Assembly (NCBI GenBank): GCA_052144935.1
Contig: JBKQPR010000258.1
Location: 1 to 26,807 of the forward strand
Source of the DNA: JOPF133 sp052144935
GTDB lineage: Bacteria; Acidobacteriota; Terriglobia; Bryobacterales; Bryobacteraceae
DNA: 26,807 bases
Reading direction: 5' to 3'
Shown here: positions 12,648 to 20,032 of the stretch, piece after piece
Numbering within the stretch: the first letter of the stretch is position 1
Layout: every line of letters begins with the position of its first letter
The notes under the pieces: model-generated
The model's database searches: none
The model's input: only the letters and a program-made list of their open reading frames with translations
What the model was told of the DNA's origin: nothing
Position numbers and translations under genes: made by a program

Positions 12648-15600
12648 GCGACCTTCCGACAAACCCGGGCCCAGGGGGCACTCCCCCAGAGGGTGCCCCT
12701 CCGCCGGCATCTCCACCGGGCGCACGGGGTGCCCCTCCGCCGGCATTTCCACCGGGCGCACGGGGCGGCCCGCCGGCATCTGCTCCGGGCGCACAGAGCG
12801 CCACGCCGGCGTCTCCTCCGGGCGCACAGGGCACCCCGCCGGCATCTGCTCCGGGCGCACAGGGCGGCCCGCCGGCATCTGCTCCGGATGCACAGGGCGC
12901 CCTTCCGGCGGCATCTCCCGCGGGCCCCGAGGGCGCCCCTCCGCCGCCGGACACGCAGCACTGGACCGCCCGTCACGGCAAGCCGATCATCTTCGTGATC
13001 CTCACGCTGGTGGCGGTGGGCATCTACCTGGCGCAGACCATTCCCGTGGCGGTGTTCCCGGATACCAATTTCCCGCGCGTGGTGGTGGGCGTGGACAACG
13101 GCGTTTTTCCCATCGACCAGATGCTGGTGACCTGCACCAAGCCGATCGAAGAAGCGCTCAACACGGTGCCCGGCCTGGAGCAGATCTATACCATCACCAG
13201 CCGCGGCACGGCCGAGATCGACCTGTTCTTCAACTGGAAGGTGGACATGTACCGCACGCTGGAGCTGGTGAACGCCGCGCTGGCGCGCGTGCAAACCACT
13301 CTGCCGCCCACCGCCAAACTTACGGCCAACCGCCTGACCTTCGCCGCGTTTCCGGTGATGGGATACAGCATGACCTCGGACAAAGTCCCGCAAACCACTT
13401 TGTGGGAGCTGGCGAATTACGAGATCAAGCCGCGGCTCAACCGGCAGACCGGAGTTTCCTCGGTGATCGTGCAGGGCGGGCAGGTGCCGGAGTTTCAGGT
13501 GATGCCCGACCCGGCCAAGCTGGTACAAACCGGCGTTACGGTGCCCAATATTCTGGACGCCATCGCGCGCAGCAACATGATCGATTCGCCGGGCCTGATC
13601 GAAGCCAACCACCAGCTTGTGTTGAGCCTGGTGAGCGGCCAGACTCGGACGCCGGAAGAGATCGCCAACATCGTGATCAAGACCACGCCCGCGGGAGCGG
13701 CCCTGCGGATCGGCGACGTGGCCACGGTGGCGCCTTCGGTGATGCCGGTGTACACGGTGGTGTCGGCCAACGCCAAGCCCGCCGTGCTGCTCAACATCAA
13801 CCGGCAGCCAGATGGAAACACGGTGGAGGTGGCCAACGCGGTACGCGCGGAGATCGCACGGATTCAGAAGGATCTGCCTCGGGGCGTGGAGCTGCGGCCG
13901 TTCTACGATCAATCCGAGATCGTCAACGAGTCCATCGACAGCGTGCGCGACGCGATCCTGCTGGGACTGGTGCTGGCCTCGTTGATCATGGTGTTGTTCC
14001 TGCGCGACTGGGGAACTTCGCTGGTGGCCGGGCTGGTGATCCCCGCCACCATCGCAATAACCTTCGTGGCGCTGCGGGTGTTGGGCGAAACCTTCAACCT
14101 GATGACGCTGGGCGGCCTGGCGGCGGCGGTGGGACTGGTAATCGACGACGCCATCGTGGTGGTGGAGAACATCGTGATGCACCGCGATTTGGGCCAATCG
14201 CGGGCCGAGGCGATTCGCAGCGCGATCCGCGAAATCCGCGTTCCGCTGGTGGGGTCGACCATCACGCCGATCGTGGTGTTCCTGCCGCTGATCTCGATCA
14301 CCGGGGTCACGGGCGTGTTTTTTCGCGCGCTGGCCGTGACTGTGGGGGTGGCGCTGCTCACCTCGCTGGCGCTGGCGCTCACCTGGACGCCCACCCTGAG
14401 CCACTGCCTGATCCGCAGCCAGGGCGGCCGCGGCCGGCACGCCGAGGCCGTTCCGCCGCGGCTGATGCGCGCTTATGAACGCGTGCTGCGCTTCACCCTG
14501 GAGCATCCGCTGGCGCTGGCGGTGTTCACGATCCTGCTGATTGGCGGCGCGTACGAATGCTACGACCACACCGGGTCGGATCTGCTGCCGGCCATGGACG
14601 AGGGCGGCTTCATCGTGGACTACCTGATGCCCGCGGGCGCTTCGCTCGAAGAGACCAACCGCGTGATCACCCACGTGGAAAGGATTCTGCGCGACACGCC
14701 GGAAGTGGAAAACACTTCGCGCCGCACCGGATTGGAATTGGGCCTGGCGCAGGTGACCGAGGCCAACCGGGGCGATATCTCGGTGAAGCTGAGACGCCAG
14801 CGCAAGCGCAGCGTGGACGAAGTGATCTCCGAGGTGCGCGCCAAGATCCGCGATCAGGAGCCGGTGCTGGACGTGGAATTCCCGCAGCTTCTGCAAGACA
14901 TGATCGGCGACCTGACCAGCGCGCCGGAGCCGGTGTTCATCAAGCTGTTCGCACAGGATCCCGAGCTGCTGAACAAATGGGCCGTGGCGGTGGGCGATGC
15001 GATCAAGAAGATTCCGGGCGTGGTGGACGTGCTCAATGGAGTGGAGAACACCATCAGCGGCCCGGCGACGGTGTTCAATGTGGACCCGGCGGTAACGGCG
15101 CGCGCGGGGTTTTCGGCCTCGGAAGTGGAACTGGACGAGAGCGCGATTCTGCAGGGCGAGCCGGCAGCCACTCCGGTGGTGGTGAACGACCGCGCCTACA
15201 CCATTCGCGTGCGATTCCCGGCTCGGACGCGCCGGACCATGGACACCATCCGCAACACTCTGCTGGTGAGCGGGACGGGGAAGACGGCCACCATAGGCTC
15301 GCTGGCGAACCTGGTGGAGATCCCGGGGGAGACCGAAATCCGCCGTGAGAACCTGCAGCGCGATGTGGCGGTGACGGCGCGTTTCGAAGGCCTGAACCTG
15401 GGCGACGGCATGGCCAAAGTGCAGGCGGTCATCGCCGATCTGAAACTGCCGCCGAGCATCCGGGTGCAGTACGGCGGTCTGTACGCGGACCAGCAGAAAT
15501 CCTTTAAAGACCTGCTGTTCGTTCTGGCCCTGGCGGTGGTGCTGGTGTTTCTGGTGCTGCTGTTCGAGTTCGGCAATTTCGCCGCGCCGGTGGCGGTGCT

Positions 15601-15997
15601 GGCCTCGGCGCTGCTTTCGACCAGCGGCGTGTTTCTGGCGCTGCTGATCACGGGGACGACCTTCAATCTCTCGTCGTTCATGGGGCTGATTATGGTGGTG
15701 GGGATCGTGGCCAAGAACGGCATCCTGCTGCTGGATGCCGATCAGAAATTTCGCGCCGCCGGGATGCCGCCGGAAGCAGCCATGCTGCACGCAGGCGAGC
15801 GCCGGCTGCGCCCCATCATGATGACGGCGCTGGCCACCATGGCCGGCATGATTCCCCTGGCGCTGGGTTGGGGCGCCGGATCGCAAATGCTGCAACCTTT
15901 AGCCATCGGGGTGATTGGCGGCATCGCCGCCTCAATGGTGCTTTCCCTGGTGGTAACGCCCGCCGTGCGATATTACATGGGCGGGAGAAATGGATAA
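12644..15997 (+). CDS. RND-family efflux pump, HAE1 (AcrB-like) type
   Basis: A 1117-residue inner-membrane proton-driven exporter. Residues 1-100 are an unusual Pro/Ala/Gly-rich cytoplasmic extension made of about seven 11-12-residue repeats. TM1 then begins at GKPIIFVILTLVAVGIYLAQTIPVAVFPDTNFPRV. Two halves follow with the usual porter loops. The proton-relay aspartates are Asp501 and Asp502 in TM4 (GLVIDDAIVVVEN), and Lys1024 in TM10 (VGIVAKNGILLLDA), matching AcrB-type rather than heavy-metal CzcA-type pumps. The protein ends soon after the last helix. ATGA overlap with the adaptor stop and a preceding AAAGGA support ATG 12644, so the repeats are translated. Substrate unknown. Confidence 0.93.
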   Translation: MSDLPTNPGPGGTPPEGAPPPASPPGARGAPPPAFPPGARGGPPASAPGAQSATPASPPGAQGTPPASAPGAQGGPPASAPDAQGALPAASPAGPEGAPPPPDTQHWTARHGKPIIFVILTLVAVGIYLAQTIPVAVFPDTNFPRVVVGVDNGVFPIDQMLVTCTKPIEEALNTVPGLEQIYTITSRGTAEIDLFFNWKVDMYRTLELVNAALARVQTTLPPTAKLTANRLTFAAFPVMGYSMTSDKVPQTTLWELANYEIKPRLNRQTGVSSVIVQGGQVPEFQVMPDPAKLVQTGVTVPNILDAIARSNMIDSPGLIEANHQLVLSLVSGQTRTPEEIANIVIKTTPAGAALRIGDVATVAPSVMPVYTVVSANAKPAVLLNINRQPDGNTVEVANAVRAEIARIQKDLPRGVELRPFYDQSEIVNESIDSVRDAILLGLVLASLIMVLFLRDWGTSLVAGLVIPATIAITFVALRVLGETFNLMTLGGLAAAVGLVIDDAIVVVENIVMHRDLGQSRAEAIRSAIREIRVPLVGSTITPIVVFLPLISITGVTGVFFRALAVTVGVALLTSLALALTWTPTLSHCLIRSQGGRGRHAEAVPPRLMRAYERVLRFTLEHPLALAVFTILLIGGAYECYDHTGSDLLPAMDEGGFIVDYLMPAGASLEETNRVITHVERILRDTPEVENTSRRTGLELGLAQVTEANRGDISVKLRRQRKRSVDEVISEVRAKIRDQEPVLDVEFPQLLQDMIGDLTSAPEPVFIKLFAQDPELLNKWAVAVGDAIKKIPGVVDVLNGVENTISGPATVFNVDPAVTARAGFSASEVELDESAILQGEPAATPVVVNDRAYTIRVRFPARTRRTMDTIRNTLLVSGTGKTATIGSLANLVEIPGETEIRRENLQRDVAVTARFEGLNLGDGMAKVQAVIADLKLPPSIRVQYGGLYADQQKSFKDLLFVLALAVVLVFLVLLFEFGNFAAPVAVLASALLSTSGVFLALLITGTTFNLSSFMGLIMVVGIVAKNGILLLDADQKFRAAGMPPEAAMLHAGERRLRPIMMTALATMAGMIPLALGWGAGSQMLQPLAIGVIGGIAASMVLSLVVTPAVRYYMGGRNG
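12698..12940 (+). repeat. In-frame 33-36-bp tandem repeat at the start of the RND pump gene
   Basis: About seven units encode variants of PPASAPGAQGG: PPPASPPGARGA, PPPAFPPGARGG, PPASAPGAQSA, TPASPPGAQGT, PPASAPGAQGG, PPASAPDAQGA and LPAASPAGPEGA. At DNA level the central units share GCCGGCATCTGCTCCGG and GCGCACAG. The unit length is a multiple of three, so copy number can vary without breaking the frame. Confidence 0.85.
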
Positions 15998-16009
15998 GGA
16001 GTAGACGCA

Positions 16010-17011
16010 ATGAAGAAACTTCTGACGATCGCTTTGGTGGCCGTGGCGGCCTTCGCCGCCGAAGGCTACAAGGTTCTCAACAAGATCAAAATCGGCGGAA
16101 CGGGCGGGTGGGATTACACTGCCGTGGATAGCGCCGCGGGGCGTATCTATGCCTCGCACGGCAACGTGGTGGAAGTGGTGGATGTGAACGCCGGCAAGGT
16201 GGTGGGGCAGATCCAGCAATTGCACGGCGTACACGGCATCGCCATCGCGACGGATCTGGGCAAGGGGTTCATCAGCAACGGCCAATCCAACAGCGTGACG
16301 GTTTTCGACCTGAAGTCCCTGGAAAAAACCGGGGAACCGGCCACGGGGCAGAACCCCGACGCGATCTGCTACGAGCCGATGACCAAGCGGGTGTTCACCT
16401 TCAACGGGCGCTCGAGCGATTCGACGGCCATCGACGCGAAGACCAACGAGATTGCAGGCACTTTCAAATTGGGCGGCAAGCCGGAGTTCTGCGCGGCGGA
16501 TGGAGCCGGCAAGATCTACAACAACCTGGAAGACACCAGCGAAGCGATCGAGATCGACGCGGCCAAGCTGACGGTGCTGCGGCGCACGTCGCTGGCGCCG
16601 GCCGACGGTCCCTCGGGCCTGGCCATCGACGCCAAGAACAAGAAGCTGTTCTCGGTGTGCGGCAATAAGATGATGGCGGTAATCGATATTCCGACGATGA
16701 AGGTGATCGCCACGCCGGCCATCGGGACGGGACCGGATGCAGCGGGTTTTGACCCGGGGATGGGGCTGGCGTTCAGCTCGAACGGAGAGGGGACGCTGAC
16801 GATCGTCAAACTGGTGAATGGCAAGTACGACGCGGTGGACACGGTGACCACGGAGCGCGGCGCGCGCACCATGACGGTGGATACCAAGCTGCATCGCGTG
16901 TACCTGCTGGCCGCGGAATACGGCCCCACGCCGGAAGCCAAGGAAGGCCAGAAGAGGGGCCGTCCGCCGGTGTTGCCGGACAGCTTCCATGTGCTGGTGG
17001 TGGGGAAGTAG
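16010..17011 (+). CDS. Exported YncE/YVTN-family beta-propeller protein
   Basis: A 333-residue protein with signal peptide 1-17 (MKKLL start, ending AAFAA). The body is a run of about 40-45-residue beta-propeller blades with the repeating pattern 'strand-VDxxxGKVVG..Q..G.HGIAI..DLGKGFISNGQSNSVTVFDLKSL'. Similar YncE proteins bind DNA or unknown ligands, or serve as scaffolds in the periplasm; many are uncharacterised. AAGGAG just upstream supports ATG 16010, 12 bases after the pump's stop, so it is probably the last gene of the efflux operon. No catalytic residues are evident. A link to efflux is inferred from position only. Confidence 0.85.
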   Translation: MKKLLTIALVAVAAFAAEGYKVLNKIKIGGTGGWDYTAVDSAAGRIYASHGNVVEVVDVNAGKVVGQIQQLHGVHGIAIATDLGKGFISNGQSNSVTVFDLKSLEKTGEPATGQNPDAICYEPMTKRVFTFNGRSSDSTAIDAKTNEIAGTFKLGGKPEFCAADGAGKIYNNLEDTSEAIEIDAAKLTVLRRTSLAPADGPSGLAIDAKNKKLFSVCGNKMMAVIDIPTMKVIATPAIGTGPDAAGFDPGMGLAFSSNGEGTLTIVKLVNGKYDAVDTVTTERGARTMTVDTKLHRVYLLAAEYGPTPEAKEGQKRGRPPVLPDSFHVLVVGK

Positions 17012-17015
17012 CCCT

Positions 17016-17095
17016 GTATTCACCGCGGAAAAAGGCAAGAGTGAGTTGGCTTCTCCGCGCTTCCTCCGTCTTCTCCGCGGCTCCGCGGTGAATAC
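17016..17095 (+). terminator. 14-bp perfect inverted repeat after the efflux operon
   Basis: 17016-17029 and 17082-17095 are exact reverse complements over 14 bases, 5 bases after the YncE stop. The 52-base interval is pyrimidine-rich (CTTCTCCGCG-type repeats), with a nested TCCGCGG copy at 17074-17080. It may close the operon's transcript as a large stem. The arm motif CTCCGCGGTGAA also occurs at 5458-5469 downstream of the ADOP permease, so it is a dispersed repeat. Confidence 0.5.
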
Positions 17096-17153
17096 CGGGT
17101 TTGACTCCAATTCGAGGAACAATACCCCCTCGTCTTGCGTTATCGGCTGTTGA

Positions 17154-17711
17154 GTTAAGATTGGTGATGATTTCCCCGAGTCTCTTTACGGCGACTCGCT
17201 AGCGTCTAACCACAACCCCGCGCCGGAGATGACCGCGCAGGAAGGCGTGCCACAGGGAACGGTCTACAACTTCACCATGGAATCGGCCGACAGCAAGATC
17301 TATCCCGGCATCGCGCGCGAGCCCAACACCTTTGGCCATCGAGACCCCACCGACCCCGCCAAGATGATCGTCACCACCAGCCACCCCGCTCCCTACACTC
17401 GCCGAGTGGCTGTGTATGTCCCCCAACAATACGTCCCCGGCACAGCCGCGCCGTTCATCGTCGGGGCGGACGGACCTGACCGGGCGTTGTTCACAGCCCT
17501 GGACAATCTGATCGCCCAGCATCGGGTGCCGGTGATGATTGCCATCTCCATAGGCAACGGCAGCGGCGACGCCCAGGGAAGCGAGCGCGGCCTGGAATAC
17601 GACACGATGTCAGGCCTGTACGCGGAGTTCGTCGAGAAAGAGGTGCTGCCTTTCGTCGAGAAGCAATACAACGTGAAACTGACCAAAGATCTGGCTTCAG
17701 GTGAAGGGTAA
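17154..17711 (+). pseudogene. Truncated esterase (enterochelin-esterase-like alpha/beta hydrolase) remnant
   Basis: The frame is open from 17154 to a stop at 17709-17711. It matches the N-terminal half of the secreted putative-esterase family (PF00756-like): NPAPEMTAQEGVPQG, FTMESADSKIYPGI, RRVAVYVPQQYVPG, PFIVGADGP and GSERGLEYDTMSGLYAEFVEKEVLPFVEKQYNVKLTKD. In full-length relatives the nucleophile elbow (GxSxGG) follows directly, but here the similarity ends at about 17690 and a stop follows after a few unrelated codons. No Ser-Asp-His triad can be formed. At the 5' end family sequence continues upstream of the first ATG (17229) without a start codon or signal peptide, so both ends are lost. 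It probably makes no functional enzyme. Confidence 0.75.
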
Positions 17712-17856
17712 CCGTCATGGCGTCTCCTACCTTCCCTCAGTTTACGTCAGCCTCACCCTACTCCAAAGCAGGGCAACTATCCACACCGGAAGCCCGGCAG
17801 TGTGCCCCAGCGTTCTCAAGCGACGCACCCCGTTTGCTTCACCACTGAGATCGTAG

Positions 17857-17898
17857 CCCCCCTACCCCCCCTCCCCCCCCTACCCCCCCATCTCCCCC
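17857..17898 (-). other. G-quadruplex-type tract over the GH57 stop codon
   Basis: On the minus strand five G-runs of 5, 7, 8, 7 and 6 are separated by loops of AGAT, TA, A and TA. This exceeds the usual four-run, 1-7-base-loop rule for a very stable quadruplex. The first run encodes the last glycines of the GH57 protein and the stop TAG (17880-17882) lies inside the tract, so the RNA form would sit at the translation end and just beyond. The rest of 17712-17856 holds no recognisable gene. Confidence 0.7.
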
Positions 17899-20003
17899 GG
17901 TTTAGTGGTCGGCATCTCCAGCCACCCCTGTTGCGGGACGGCCTCCATGGGCAGGCCTCCCTGCCAGAGCGAGAACAGGAAGCGCATTCCGGCGCCGGGG
18001 GCCACTCCCAGAGCGGCCAGCGGAATGCGGACCTCCAGCACTTGCGCGAAGGCGCAATCTATCTGCGCCGCCGGCCCGGCCGCGAGGTGGATTCCGGTGG
18101 CGTGCACGCCGCCGGCGAAGCTGATGGCCAACGCGCTCGGATGCGCGCCATCCAGCGATTGCGCGGTCAAGCGCAGCTCCATGCCGGTGAGTTCCGGCTC
18201 GCTCTCCGGGTGAAAGTCCACGCGCAGATAGAAGTTGGTTCCCTCGGAGCCGTATTGCACTTCCTTCACCAGAAACTTCTGGCCGTGCATGGAACCGGAG
18301 ACCTCGTCCACGCGATAGATGCCGGCGCCGAGCCACTCGAAGAACGAGGTCACTTCGCCATCGATCACCGGCGCGACCGGACCGGAGGGCGGGATCAGCA
18401 CCGCCGGAATCTTGACGCGCAGAATGGGACGCGACAGTTCCTCGGGCGGCATCAGGCCCAGGAAGCGGTAGACGTTGGCCAAATGGCTCCGGTAGAGCTG
18501 GTCGAACTCCTCGCGGTTGACGGAATCGTGCTCGGGGCCGTACCACCAGCACCAGTCGCTGCCCTCGGCGATGAGCAGCTCTTCGAGCGCCAGGCGGCGT
18601 TGCTCCTCGTTGACGGTGGTGGCCTCGTCGAAGGTCTGGCGCGCGCGCAGCAGCTCGGCCCACGCCTGGTTGTCTTCCTCCGCCCCGATCCACACGTCGA
18701 AATTGGCGTTGATCCAGGAGCCTGGAAAAATGTGGTCCACCAGTTCGGGGGCCATATGCCGGAGGGCCTCGCTGACGGTCACCGCGGAGAGCCCGGCATC
18801 GGCCGAGATCCGGCGGTAGAGTTCGCGCAGGAACGGGCGGCCGTTGCGGACGTAATATTCCCAGGCGTTTTCGCCGTCCAGGATGATGGGCAACAGGGCG
18901 TCGTGCCCCGAGCGGAGAATTCCGGCGCAGTTTTCGCGGATGCGCCGCAGAAAATCGTCGGCGGCCGCGGCGGCGTCCATTTTGGAATAGACGAAGCCGA
19001 TCAGGTCGCTCATGAAGTGGTCGCGGAAAATCACCCCGAGCTGCCGGTTGGACTGCTGCCAACGGTACGGCCTGTAGAGGCCGTCGACGCCCACGGCGCG
19101 TCCCAAGGTCCGTTCGAGCACGCCGCTGTCGGAGGCCGCCCACTCGAAGCCAACCTCCGCGGCGATGGTGAAGACCTCATCGGAAACCGATCCCTCCGAG
19201 GGCCACAGCCCCACCGGCGCAGCGCCGAAGGTGTCGGCCATGTACTGGCGGGCCAGCGAGAGCTGGCGGTGGGCATCCTGCGGGTAGCGGAAGCGCGGCG
19301 GCAGGGGCACGCCGGGGTGGGCCACGCGCGCGATATCGGAATCGCACAGCAGCGGCAGAATCGGGTGGTAGTAAGGTGTGGTCGAGATTTCGACCTGCCC
19401 GGAGGCCGCCAGGTTGCGATAAATGGGCAGCACGCGGCCGATGATCTCGCGTTGCTTCTCACCCATGCGGCGCTGGTCGTCCAGCGTGAAATTGCGGCCG
19501 CGGCGCAACCATTCGGCGATCTCCGGGTCGGCCTCGTGGAACTCTTCGTCGAACCAGGCCAGTTGCGACCACATTTGCAGATCGCGAAGTTCCTGCGCGC
19601 CGAACAGTATGCGGGCGGCCGATCCCTTCTGGGCGTGCCAGGCGTCGAACAGCTCGCCATAGCGCGGGTAGCGGTAGATCATTTGCTGCGGATCGGAATA
19701 GAACGAATGCTTGAGCACAAAAGCGCGCTCCGCGTCGCTAAGGCTTTCGGCGGGCTTGAGGGCCATCTGCAGAAACGGATCCCCGGCCTTGCCGGCGGCG
19801 TACTCTTCCACCTGCGCCACCATCGAAGGCACCAGGTTGAAGGTCTGCTTCACGGCGGGGAACTCTTCCAGGATGCCCGCCATGCCGTAATAATCCTTGA
19901 GCGCGTGCATGCGGGTCCAGGGCAGTTTATACTCGCCCGAGATCAGGTCTTTATAGAACGGTTGATGCATGTGCCATAAAAAGCACAGATAAGTTTGCGG
20001 CAT
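17880..20003 (-). CDS. Glycoside hydrolase family 57 protein (alpha-glucan-acting)
   Basis: A 707-residue cytoplasmic protein (no signal peptide). The GH57 catalytic barrel spans about 1-450. Motif 1 is LCFLWHMHQPF (His11, His13); motif 3 GLWPSEGSVS supplies the likely nucleophile Glu270; motif 4 EWAASDSGVL supplies acid/base candidate Asp292; motif 5 is LPIILDGENAWEYY. The C-terminal part (about 480-700) is beta-rich, ending in a domain (GTNFYLRVDFHPE...FLFSLWQGG) like those in GH57 amylopullulanase-type proteins. The family retains alpha-glycosidic configuration and acts on starch- or glycogen-like glucans. Its start lies 29 bases after the fused propeller/phosphoesterase stop, same strand, so they may be co-transcribed. 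ATG 20003 lacks a clear ribosome-binding site. Confidence 0.9.
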   Translation of the reverse strand: MPQTYLCFLWHMHQPFYKDLISGEYKLPWTRMHALKDYYGMAGILEEFPAVKQTFNLVPSMVAQVEEYAAGKAGDPFLQMALKPAESLSDAERAFVLKHSFYSDPQQMIYRYPRYGELFDAWHAQKGSAARILFGAQELRDLQMWSQLAWFDEEFHEADPEIAEWLRRGRNFTLDDQRRMGEKQREIIGRVLPIYRNLAASGQVEISTTPYYHPILPLLCDSDIARVAHPGVPLPPRFRYPQDAHRQLSLARQYMADTFGAAPVGLWPSEGSVSDEVFTIAAEVGFEWAASDSGVLERTLGRAVGVDGLYRPYRWQQSNRQLGVIFRDHFMSDLIGFVYSKMDAAAAADDFLRRIRENCAGILRSGHDALLPIILDGENAWEYYVRNGRPFLRELYRRISADAGLSAVTVSEALRHMAPELVDHIFPGSWINANFDVWIGAEEDNQAWAELLRARQTFDEATTVNEEQRRLALEELLIAEGSDWCWWYGPEHDSVNREEFDQLYRSHLANVYRFLGLMPPEELSRPILRVKIPAVLIPPSGPVAPVIDGEVTSFFEWLGAGIYRVDEVSGSMHGQKFLVKEVQYGSEGTNFYLRVDFHPESEPELTGMELRLTAQSLDGAHPSALAISFAGGVHATGIHLAAGPAAQIDCAFAQVLEVRIPLAALGVAPGAGMRFLFSLWQGGLPMEAVPQQGWLEMPTTKPGEMGG

Positions 20004-20032
20004 GAAGTTGTCGTGCGTCCGTCCGGCGGGCG

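Noticed and set aside
11337..12914. 525-codon minus-strand frame opposite the adaptor
   Set aside because: Its repeated RPVRPEQMPAG is simply the reverse reading of the RND tandem repeat; no independent gene evidence.
12698..12940. Possible CRISPR array
   Set aside because: Units are contiguous with no unique spacers, in frame with a coupled start codon, and encode a regular peptide repeat.
12611..15895. 1094-codon open frame on the minus strand
   Set aside because: It is antisense to the RND pump and arises from high GC and biased third positions. Its translation is His/Arg/Gln-rich with no family signature, while the plus strand has full RND motifs.
2108..17011. Two-component system as the regulator of the RND pump
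   Set aside because: They are separated by about 5 kb including oppositely oriented PadR/ADOP genes; no shared sites were found. Possible but unsupported.
17802..19979. 725-codon open frame on the plus strand
   Set aside because: Mirror of the GH57 gene; low-complexity His/Gly/Arg translation, whereas the minus strand carries all GH57 motifs.
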